A stretch of DNA of 34,164 bases from Pseudomonadota bacterium. Lineage in GTDB: Bacteria; Pseudomonadota; Gammaproteobacteria; Burkholderiales; Thiobacillaceae. Below are positions 27,856 through 34,164 of this stretch, piece by piece (position 1 is the first letter of the stretch; the number at the start of each line of letters is the position of its first letter). The notes beneath the pieces are model-generated. The model had not been told where the DNA came from, ran no database searches, and saw only the letters and a list, made by a program, of their open reading frames with translations. The stretch covers positions 1 through 34,164 of the forward strand of contig JAKQCX010000020.1 of NCBI GenBank assembly GCA_029558905.1. The letters run 5' to 3'. A program made the position numbers and the translations under genes.

Positions 27856-29289
27856 ATGAAGTACATCAGCACACGGGGACAGGCCCCCAAGCAATCCTTC
27901 CTGGAAATCCTGCTGGGAGGGCTGGCCTCCGACGGCGGGCTCTATCTGCCGGAGACCTACCCCAGGTTCTCGGGGGAGGACCTGATGGCCATGCGGGGCA
28001 TGGACTACCGCCAGCTGGCCTTTGCCATCCTCTCCCGGCTGACGGACGACATCCCAGCCGCGGATCTACAGGTCCTCATCGACAAGACCTATACCAGGGC
28101 CACCTACAGCCATGGCCGGGTGGACTCGGATTTCAGCCATATCACCCCGGTGCGCAGGCTGGAGGCGGGGCTCTATCTCCTGGAGCTGTCCAATGGCCCC
28201 ACCCTGGCCTTCAAGGACATGGCCATGCAGCTCCTGGGCAATCTGTTCGAGTATGCCCTGGAGCGGGCCGGGCAGGACATCAACATCCTGGGCGCCACTT
28301 CCGGAGACACCGGCTCCGCCGCCGAATATGCCATGCGCGGCAAGCACAATGTACGGGTGTTCATGCTCTCTCCGGAGCAGGGCATGACGCCCTTCCAGCA
28401 GGCACAGATGTATAGTCTACAGGATGCCAACATCTTCAACATCGCCGTGCGCGGCGTGTTCGACGACTGCCAGGACATCGTCAAGGCCGCCAGCAACGAC
28501 CTGGCGTTCAAGCAGAAGTACCGTCTGGGAGCGGTGAACTCCATCAACTGGGCCCGGGTGGCCGCCCAGGTGATCTACTACTTCAAGGCCTATTTCGCCG
28601 TGACTCGCGACAACGGGGAGAAGGTCAGCTTCTCCGTGCCCTCCGGCAACTTCGGCAACGTCTGTGCCGGACACATCGCCCGCATGATGGGCCTGCCCAT
28701 CCACCAGCTCATCGTCGCCACCAACGAGAACGACGTGTTGGACGAATTCTTCCGCACCGGGGTGTACCGACCCCGCCGGTCCGTGGAGACCCTGCACACC
28801 TCCAGCCCCTCCATGGACATCTCCAAGGCGTCCAACTTTGAGCGCTTCATCTTTGACCTCACCGGGCGCAACGGCGAGCGGGTGGCGGAGCTGTGGCGAG
28901 CCGTGGACCAGGGTGGTAGCTTCGATCTCCGGCATGGCGGGCTCTTCGACCAGGTATCCGCCTTCGGCCTAGTATCGGGCAAGAGCACCCATGCCGATCG
29001 CCTGGCCACCATCCGCGCGTGTTGGGAAAGGTACGCCACGCTCATCGACACCCACACCGCCGATGGCCTCAAGGTGGGTCTGGAACACCGTGTGCCGGGT
29101 ATCCCCCTGGTGTGTCTGGAGACGGCCCTGCCGGCCAAGTTCGAGGACAGTATCGTGGAGGCCCTGGGACGCAGGCCGGAGCGGCCCGCCGGCCTAGAGG
29201 ACCTGGAAGCCCTGCCCCGCAGGGTGGAAGTGATGGATGCCGACGTTCAGGCCATCAAGGCCTATATCGCCCGCCATGCCAACGACTGA
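27856..29289 (+). CDS. thrC: Threonine synthase
   Basis: A 477-residue fold-type II PLP enzyme that converts O-phosphohomoserine to threonine. It begins MKYISTRGQAPKQSFLEILLGGLASDGGLYLPE, typical of the long-form enzyme. The PLP Lys lies in NGPTLAFKDMAMQLLG, followed by ILGATSGDTGSAAEYA (phosphate loop) and VPSGNFGNVCAGHIA. The length fits the family. It is arranged as hom-thrC, with no Thr/Ile leader peptide upstream of hom, so regulation differs from the E. coli thr operon. Confidence 0.96.
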   Translation: MKYISTRGQAPKQSFLEILLGGLASDGGLYLPETYPRFSGEDLMAMRGMDYRQLAFAILSRLTDDIPAADLQVLIDKTYTRATYSHGRVDSDFSHITPVRRLEAGLYLLELSNGPTLAFKDMAMQLLGNLFEYALERAGQDINILGATSGDTGSAAEYAMRGKHNVRVFMLSPEQGMTPFQQAQMYSLQDANIFNIAVRGVFDDCQDIVKAASNDLAFKQKYRLGAVNSINWARVAAQVIYYFKAYFAVTRDNGEKVSFSVPSGNFGNVCAGHIARMMGLPIHQLIVATNENDVLDEFFRTGVYRPRRSVETLHTSSPSMDISKASNFERFIFDLTGRNGERVAELWRAVDQGGSFDLRHGGLFDQVSAFGLVSGKSTHADRLATIRACWERYATLIDTHTADGLKVGLEHRVPGIPLVCLETALPAKFEDSIVEALGRRPERPAGLEDLEALPRRVEVMDADVQAIKAYIARHAND

Positions 29290-29298
29290 TTCCCTGCG

Positions 29299-29736
29299 AT
29301 GCAAGCCTGGCGCGTCCTGCTGCTCATCGTAGGATTGTTGCTCCTGGCCAGCTGGTTGGGTTGGGATGTCTCACGGATGACGTCCTCCGGCACGCCGATC
29401 CATGTCGCCAGTCCAGACCCGGAGGGCCTGGTTTCAGATCACGGGCGTGTCTCTCATTCCAGCAATGAAATCCATGTTAGCCGGCTTCCCCCCGAAGGCC
29501 GCCACACCCTGGCCCTGATCAGGCAGGGTGGTCCCTATGCCCATGCCAGGGACGGCACCATCTTCGGCAACCGGGAAGGCCTGCTGCCCGGTCAGGCCCG
29601 GGGTTATTATAGGGAATACACCGTACCCACTCCGGGGGTTGGCAACCGGGGTGCCCGGCGCATCGTGGCTGGCCGTGACGGCGATTTCTGGTACAGCGAA
29701 GACCACTATCAAAGCTTCACAAGGATCCGGGAATGA
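29299..29736 (+). CDS. Barnase/RNase N1-type ribonuclease
   Basis: A 145-residue protein with an N-terminal hydrophobic segment (about residues 5-20, LLLIVGLLLLASWLGW), a signal peptide or membrane anchor, followed by a guanyl-specific RNase domain. The active-site arrangement of barnase is present: Glu106 in YYREYTV, Arg residues 117-121 in NRGARRIV, and His136 in SEDHYQSF, with spacing like barnase Glu73, Arg83/87 and His102. It should cleave RNA at G residues outside the cytoplasm or in a target cell. The gene overlaps a barstar-like gene, so it forms an RNase/inhibitor pair. It follows thrC after nine bases and may be co-transcribed. Confidence 0.88.
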   Translation: MQAWRVLLLIVGLLLLASWLGWDVSRMTSSGTPIHVASPDPEGLVSDHGRVSHSSNEIHVSRLPPEGRHTLALIRQGGPYAHARDGTIFGNREGLLPGQARGYYREYTVPTPGVGNRGARRIVAGRDGDFWYSEDHYQSFTRIRE

Positions 29737-30122
29737 GACTCTCCCTCTCCCGCATCCTCCGGGAGCCGTCGCTCAATGGCATCTACCGGTTATCTGGTGC
29801 TCGGGAGCTGGAGCCCAGCCTCGATGGTCGGCTGCTCTCGGACAAGAAAACCCTGTTGACGGCCCTGGGCCTGGCCCTGGAATTCCCGGAGTATTACGCC
29901 CCCAACTGGGACGCCCTGGAGGAGTGCCTGCAGGACATGTCCTGGCGCAGCGGTCCCATCACCCTGCGCATCAGGCATGCCGATCGCCTGTTGCCGCCAC
30001 TGCGGCACACCCTCATGGACATCTTTGCCGAGGCCGCCCGGACCTGGGCGAGTCAGGGCCGATGCTGCAGCCTGTTCCTGTCCGGCTTGCGGGATGCGGA
30101 TCAGTTGCCACTGGTAACTTAA
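29733..30122 (+). CDS. Barstar-family ribonuclease inhibitor
   Basis: A 129-residue protein with the barstar signature KKTLLTALGLALEFPEYYAP followed by NWDALEECLQDMSW (about residues 38-70), and a final LFLSGL strand. Barstar binds barnase-type RNases and blocks the active site, so this is the expected cytoplasmic inhibitor of the adjacent RNase. Its ATG at 29733 overlaps the RNase stop (ATGA), ensuring coupled synthesis. The first 25 residues are extra relative to barstar (89 residues). The stop is 27 bases from the convergent lplT stop. Confidence 0.88.
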   Translation: MRLSLSRILREPSLNGIYRLSGARELEPSLDGRLLSDKKTLLTALGLALEFPEYYAPNWDALEECLQDMSWRSGPITLRIRHADRLLPPLRHTLMDIFAEAARTWASQGRCCSLFLSGLRDADQLPLVT

Positions 30123-30149
30123 GATCCGCCGGAGGATGCCTGACAGCCG

Positions 30150-31367
30150 TCAATGCACCACGTCATAGCGGTGCCGACGCCAGATCAGAGTCATGGCGGC
30201 GCTGATGAACAGGCCGAACGTTACGATGACCCAGTGGATGTGCACGCCGTGGCCCACCATGAAGGTGTAGACCCCAAGCAGCAGCAGGATGCCGAGGTTC
30301 TCGTTGAAATTCTGGATGGCGATGGAATGTCCTGCACCCATGAGCAGATGGCCGCGATGCTGCAACAGGGCATTGAGGGGCACCACGAAATAGCCGGACA
30401 GGGCGCCGATGATGAACATGACTGCCATGGCGATACGCCAGTCGGCGACGAAAATCATGACGATGACGATGAAACCCAGCAGGATGCCGGCGGGCAACAC
30501 CTGCACTGAACTCTCCAGCTTCACCCATTTGCCGGCCACGGCCGCGCCCACGGCTATACCCACTGCCACCATGGCAGTGAGCTGGGTGGCATGCGTGAGA
30601 TCGAACCCGAGGTTGACGGCGGCCCAGGCCAACACCACCAGACGTAGCGTGGCGCCCACACCCCAGAACAGGGTGGTTACTGCCAGGGACACCTGGCCCA
30701 GGGGATCCCTCCACAGCAACTTGAAGGCATGCCAGAAATCCTGCACCAGGAAGAGAGGATTCTTCCTGGGCATCTTGTGATCGATGGGCAGGCGCGGGAT
30801 ATAGAGGTTAAACCAGGCCGCGGTCAGGTACAGAAGCAGGATGAGGGCGATGGCCGTATCCGCCACACTCAGCCAGCCGGGCGCCCCCCAGCGTATCAGG
30901 GCCTGACCCGTCAGGGCCGGACTGACCAGCAGGCCGCCGACGATGGCGCCCAGGATGATGGCCGCCACGGTAGCGCCTTCCATCCAACTGTTGGCCTTGA
31001 CCAGCAGGGCAGGGGGCAGGTACTCGGTGAGGATGCCGTATTTGGCGGGGGAATAGGCCGCTGCCCCCAGGCCGACGATGGCGTAGGCATACAGGGGCTC
31101 CATGCCCAGCAGCATGGCCAGGCAGCCCAATGTCTTGATGGCATTGGCGATGAACATCACCCGCCCCTTGGGCTGGGCGTCTGCAAAGGCACCCACGAAA
31201 GGGGCCAGGACGATATAGGAAATGACGAAGAACTGCTGCAGCAGGGGTACGTGCCAGTCCGGCGCGGCCAATTCCTGCAGCAGGGCAATGGCCGCGAACA
31301 GCAGCGCGTTGTCCGCCAGGGCGGAAAGGAACTGGGCAACGAGGATGACGTAGAAGCCGCGATTCAT
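30150..31367 (-). CDS. lplT: Lysophospholipid transporter LplT
   Basis: A 405-residue major-facilitator protein with about 11-12 hydrophobic segments. It matches LplT in FYVILVAQFLSALADNALLFA, LAPFVGAFADAQPKGRVMF, GLGAAAYSPAKYGILTEYLP, FVVPLNALLQHRG and GHSIAIQNFNENLGILL. LplT flips lysophospholipids into the inner leaflet for re-acylation; in E. coli it is next to aas, but no aas gene is seen here. The start at 31367 is chosen because it gives MNRGFYVILVAQ directly before the first helix; AAAGG lies close upstream. The gene is divergent from the LysR gene. Confidence 0.9.
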   Translation of the reverse strand: MNRGFYVILVAQFLSALADNALLFAAIALLQELAAPDWHVPLLQQFFVISYIVLAPFVGAFADAQPKGRVMFIANAIKTLGCLAMLLGMEPLYAYAIVGLGAAAYSPAKYGILTEYLPPALLVKANSWMEGATVAAIILGAIVGGLLVSPALTGQALIRWGAPGWLSVADTAIALILLLYLTAAWFNLYIPRLPIDHKMPRKNPLFLVQDFWHAFKLLWRDPLGQVSLAVTTLFWGVGATLRLVVLAWAAVNLGFDLTHATQLTAMVAVGIAVGAAVAGKWVKLESSVQVLPAGILLGFIVIVMIFVADWRIAMAVMFIIGALSGYFVVPLNALLQHRGHLLMGAGHSIAIQNFNENLGILLLLGVYTFMVGHGVHIHWVIVTFGLFISAAMTLIWRRHRYDVVH

Positions 31368-31520
31368 GGCCTTTATGGGCAAGGAACAATCCGAGGGGCA
31401 GGAAGGGGAGGGAATGGCCCCAGGGTCAGCAGAAAGGCATGCGGCCAAGGCGGGAGTGGTGAGCCACGAGACAATAGGGAAAATTCAGGCGCGTGGCTAG
31501 TATGGCTTGACCGATCAGAA

Positions 31521-31543
31521 AATTATGATTCAATGACATAATT
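31521..31543 (+). promoter_or_regulatory. Inverted repeat before the LysR gene, candidate autoregulatory site
   Basis: AATTATG (31521-31527) and CATAATT (31537-31543) form a perfect seven-base inverted repeat around nine bases, and the T at 31526 and A at 31538 satisfy the T-N11-A rule of LysR-type sites. It lies about 25 bases before the LysR start, in an unusually A/T-rich stretch. Such sites are commonly bound by the regulator itself. Confidence 0.5.
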
Positions 31544-31567
31544 ATTTTTTATCTTCATATAAACGAT

Positions 31568-32485
31568 ATGGCGGACCGCAGGCTTCAGGTGTTCCACACG
31601 GTGGCGAAACAGCTCTCCTTCACCAAGGCTGCGGAACTGCTGTTCATGACCCAGCCGGCCGTCACCTTCCAGGTCAAGCAACTGGAAGAACAATTCAACA
31701 CCCGTTTGTTCGAGCGCTCGCATGGCCGGATCTCGCTCACCCCGGCCGGGGAGCTGGCCCTGGACTATGCCGAGCGCATCCTCAACATGACCAGCGAGAT
31801 GGAGGCTCGCATCTCCGAGCTAACCGGGCAAGTCAGCGGGCCTCTGCTCATTGGGGCATCCACCACCATCGCCGAGTACATGCTTCCCCGCCTGCTTGGT
31901 GAATTCAAGCGTCTGCACCCCGAGACCCAGGCACGGCTCACGGTCGCCAACTCTGAGACCATCGAAAACAAGGTGGCCGACCACACCCTGGATCTGGGAC
32001 TCATCGAATCGCCCTCCCACCGTCCCAATCTCATCACCCACGTGTGCTGCGAAGACGAACTGGTCATGATCTGCGCCCCCTTTTCCAAGGTTGCCGACCT
32101 GTCTTGCGTGTCACCCAGACAGATCGCTGAGCAACCCTACATCACGCGGGAGTCCGGTTCAGGCACGCGGGAATGCATCGACGATTTCTTCCGCCTCAAC
32201 GGCGTCAATCTGGACGAGATCAATCTCTCCATGGAGCTGGGCAGCCGGGAGGCCATCAAAGGCGCGGTGGCCGCCGGCCTGGGAGTGGCAGTGGTATCCA
32301 GCACCACGGTGGACAAGGAAGTGAAGCTGGGTGAGCTGATCTCCGTGCCCATCGATCCGCCCCTGCGCCGCCAGTTGTCCCTGGTGTATCCGCAGGAAAA
32401 ATTCCGCAGCAAGCTGCTGCAGTCGTTTCTGGATTTTCTGGAAAGCAGCCCTTTGTTGCACGTATATGGGCACAGCCCCATATGA
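31568..32485 (+). CDS. LysR-family transcriptional regulator
   Basis: A 305-residue regulator with the LysR winged helix RLQVFHTVAKQLSFTKAAELLFMTQPAVTFQVKQLEEQF (residues 5-43) and a periplasmic-binding-like co-inducer domain from about residue 90 (GPLLIGASTTIAEYMLP). The ligand cannot be deduced; the sequence has CbbR/CysB-like features only in general. The ATG at 31568 follows the AT-rich inverted repeat. It is divergent from lplT and overlaps the small gene after it by four bases. Confidence 0.9.
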   Translation: MADRRLQVFHTVAKQLSFTKAAELLFMTQPAVTFQVKQLEEQFNTRLFERSHGRISLTPAGELALDYAERILNMTSEMEARISELTGQVSGPLLIGASTTIAEYMLPRLLGEFKRLHPETQARLTVANSETIENKVADHTLDLGLIESPSHRPNLITHVCCEDELVMICAPFSKVADLSCVSPRQIAEQPYITRESGSGTRECIDDFFRLNGVNLDEINLSMELGSREAIKGAVAAGLGVAVVSSTTVDKEVKLGELISVPIDPPLRRQLSLVYPQEKFRSKLLQSFLDFLESSPLLHVYGHSPI

Positions 32486-32841
32486 CCGCGGATGAACGCC
32501 GCCTCCTGCGACTCTTTCGTGCCCTGAATGACAGCCAGCGTCAGGGATTGCTGGACTACGCAGAATTTCTCTCCCGCCGCGAGGCAGACCCCAGGCAGAC
32601 CCCCCCCCAGAAGCCCTTGGATATCCCTCGTCCGGAAAAAGAAAGTGTGGTGAAGGCCATCAAGCGTCTGCGCCAGACCTACCCCATGGTGGACCGGGCC
32701 AGGATTCTGCATGACACCTCGCACCTCCTGACCCAGCATCTGGTACACGGCAAACCGGCGGAGGAGGTCATCGACGACCTGGAGGATCTCTTTCGGCGGC
32801 ATTACCGTGACCATTACCAGACCACGGGTTCCGCCCGCTAA
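32482..32841 (+). CDS. Conserved-looking hypothetical protein coupled to the LysR gene
   Basis: A 119-residue, charged, soluble protein that I do not recognise. The first 35 residues ([30 protein letters not shown]) look helical and resemble the helical N-terminus seen in some small DNA-binding or antitoxin-like proteins. A Pro-rich linker (PRQTPPQKP) follows, then a second helical part ([32 protein letters not shown]). The ATG overlaps the LysR TGA, which supports translation. A run of nine C at 32610-32618 codes the Pro linker and could be prone to slippage. Confidence 0.6.
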   Translation: MTADERRLLRLFRALNDSQRQGLLDYAEFLSRREADPRQTPPQKPLDIPRPEKESVVKAIKRLRQTYPMVDRARILHDTSHLLTQHLVHGKPAEEVIDDLEDLFRRHYRDHYQTTGSAR

Positions 32842-32884
32842 GCAAGATGGCGCACAATGGGCCCCGGACCACCGAGGTAGAAAC

Positions 32885-33583
32885 ATGAGCAACGTCGACC
32901 AGGCCGAACTGGACAAGTTCAGCCAACTCGCCCACCGCTGGTGGGACCCCAACTCCGAATTCAAGCCACTGCACGAGATCAACCCCCTGCGCCTGGACTG
33001 GGTGGAGCGGTTATGCGGCGGCCTGCAGGGCAAGCGTGTGGTGGATGTGGGCTGCGGTGGCGGCATCCTGGCGGAAAGCATGGCCGTGCAGGGCGCACTG
33101 GTCACCGGTATCGACATGGCCGAAAAGGCCCTCAAGGTGGCCATGCTGCATCAGCTGGAAAGCGGCATACAGGTGGATTATCGCCAGATCACCGCCGAGG
33201 ACCTGGCGAAAGAGCGGCCTGCGGCCTTCGACGTGGTGACCTGCATGGAGATGCTGGAACACGTGCCCGACCCAGTCTCCGTTCTGGAGGCCTGTCGTCG
33301 CATGGTGAAGCCCGATGGTTGGGTGTTCCTGTCCACACTGAACCGCAACCCCAAGAGCTATCTTTTCGCCATCGTGGGTGCCGAATACGTCCTCAACCTG
33401 CTGCCCAAGGGCACGCATGACTGGAGCAAATTCATCAAGCCCCACGAGTTGGCGGCCCACTGCCGCCAGGTGGGCCTGGACCCCGTGGAACTCATGGGCA
33501 TGACATACAACCCTTTCAGCAAGACCTACAGGCTGGAGCGGGACACCAAGGTGAACTACCTGCTGGCCTGTCGTCCTGCCTGA
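32885..33583 (+). CDS. ubiG: Ubiquinone biosynthesis O-methyltransferase UbiG
   Basis: A 232-residue SAM enzyme that performs both O-methylation steps of ubiquinone synthesis. Diagnostic segments are [19 protein letters not shown] and INPLRLDWV at the N-terminus, the SAM motif [26 protein letters not shown], and [12 protein letters not shown]. Length is close to E. coli UbiG (240). The ATG at 32885 with GAGGTAG before it is chosen over an in-frame GTG far upstream. It starts 43 bases after the hypothetical gene. A 220-base gap follows before the tmRNA gene. Confidence 0.96.
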   Translation: MSNVDQAELDKFSQLAHRWWDPNSEFKPLHEINPLRLDWVERLCGGLQGKRVVDVGCGGGILAESMAVQGALVTGIDMAEKALKVAMLHQLESGIQVDYRQITAEDLAKERPAAFDVVTCMEMLEHVPDPVSVLEACRRMVKPDGWVFLSTLNRNPKSYLFAIVGAEYVLNLLPKGTHDWSKFIKPHELAAHCRQVGLDPVELMGMTYNPFSKTYRLERDTKVNYLLACRPA

Positions 33584-33747
33584 TTTCCGTGCCATCCCCA
33601 GGATTACCTGGTCATGGCAAGGGGGTAGGTTTCATGCTGCATCGCACGTATCGATCCAGGAGAATGCAGCTGCGTCGGCAACGGCCCAATCCATGAATGT
33701 GTTCGTGAGGCTGTGGCGGGCGAGCCGCGGGTCACGTCCGGAAAAAT

Positions 33748-33763
33748 CTTTGCGGCAGCAAAG
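33748..33763 (-). terminator. Hairpin upstream of ssrA, terminator-like on the minus strand
   Basis: CTTTGC (33748-33753) pairs with GCAAAG (33758-33763) around a four-base loop. On the minus strand it is followed by ATTTTT, as in a weak terminator; on the plus strand no T tract follows. It lies 40 bases before tmRNA. Function is uncertain. Confidence 0.25.
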
Positions 33764-33803
33764 AACCAATTGCCTGTAACATCCCTCCAACTGTTGTTTT
33801 CAT

Positions 33804-34164
33804 GGGGCCGACCTGGCTTCGACGTGGGTTGCAAAGCAGTGAAGGGCATACCGAGGACCAGTCACCTCGTAAATCCATCTGGAAACCAATAGTCGCCAAC
33901 GACGAAACCTACGCTCTGGCCGCTTGACGGCCGGACTCCTCACCGGCAGGCCCGTGGGCCGGGCTGGGCAACCAGCTGAGGGGTCATTCACACGGGCTCG
34001 CGTCGGATCGGGTCACTTGATCCGACGTTAAACCAAGGTGGCTCGCCTGAACCCAGCCTGTCCGGCCGGCGGGGAACGGGTCAAAACCAAATGACCGGAC
34101 TAAGTATGTAGATCTTGCTGTAGAGGACTTGCGGACGCGGGTTCGATTCCCGCCGGCTCCACCA
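33804..34164 (+). ncRNA. ssrA: Transfer-messenger RNA (tmRNA)
   Basis: The 361-base gene is complete and ends with the encoded CCA at the last base of the window. The 5' end GGGGCCGACCTGGCTTCGAC and the 3' end GGTTCGATTCCCGCCGGCTC are the conserved tRNA-like parts, with GGGGCCG pairing to CGGCTCC as acceptor stem. The tag frame runs 33895-33927 and codes ANDETYALAA followed by TGA; after the tRNA-borne alanine the tag is AANDETYALAA, one residue different from E. coli (AANDENYALAA). tmRNA with SmpB rescues stalled ribosomes and marks the product for proteolysis. Confidence 0.98.

Noticed and set aside
33750..33782. Possible ssrA promoter (TTGCGG and TAACAT)
   Set aside because: Spacing of about 21 bases is too long and the boxes are poor, so no promoter was called.

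Overview
The window looks like chromosomal DNA of a GC-rich gammaproteobacterium, probably a non-enteric lineage. Three conserved gammaproteobacterial blocks support this: thrS-infC-rpmI-rplT-pheS-pheT-ihfA-merR, surE-pcm-(nlpD)-rpoS, and ubiG/ssrA genes of proteobacterial type. Genus and species cannot be fixed from the sequence alone.

Positions 1-12935 are an accessory surface-polysaccharide region. It opens with the 3' end of an IS630-type transposase. Ten tightly packed plus-strand genes follow: a two-part NodB-like deacetylase, two related SAM methyltransferases, a heparinase II/III-like protein, a second NodB-like deacetylase, a GT4 glycosyltransferase, a CgeB-like glycosyltransferase, a membrane GT2 synthase, a short-chain dehydrogenase and a membrane phosphoglycerol-transferase (LTA-synthase-like) protein. 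Most starts overlap or abut the preceding stop. Base composition is low from about 280 to 4100 and jumps to about 68% GC inside the heparinase-like gene, suggesting a recombination junction. The likely product is a modified exopolysaccharide or capsule; its chemistry is unknown.

Positions 13158-20755 are the translation block: ThrRS, IF3, L35, L20, PheRS alpha and beta, IHF alpha, a MerR-like regulator and tRNA-Pro(GGG). Terminator-like hairpins lie 22-35 bases before thrS, infC and pheS. infC has no ATG, GTG or TTG at a usable position and appears to start at AUA.

Positions 20782-24818 hold the stationary-phase and stress block: surE, pcm, rpoS, a YrfG-like nucleotidase and a Crp/Fnr regulator. 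Where nlpD normally sits between pcm and rpoS there is only a decayed piece of its C-terminal LytM domain, interrupted by a stop codon. This is the clearest non-obvious observation in the window.

Positions 24819-34164 hold an Mth938-like protein (minus strand), AlaA, homoserine dehydrogenase, threonine synthase, a barnase-like RNase with an overlapping barstar gene, LplT (minus strand), a LysR regulator with a coupled small unknown gene, UbiG, and the complete tmRNA gene (tag ANDETYALAA), which ends on the last base of the window.
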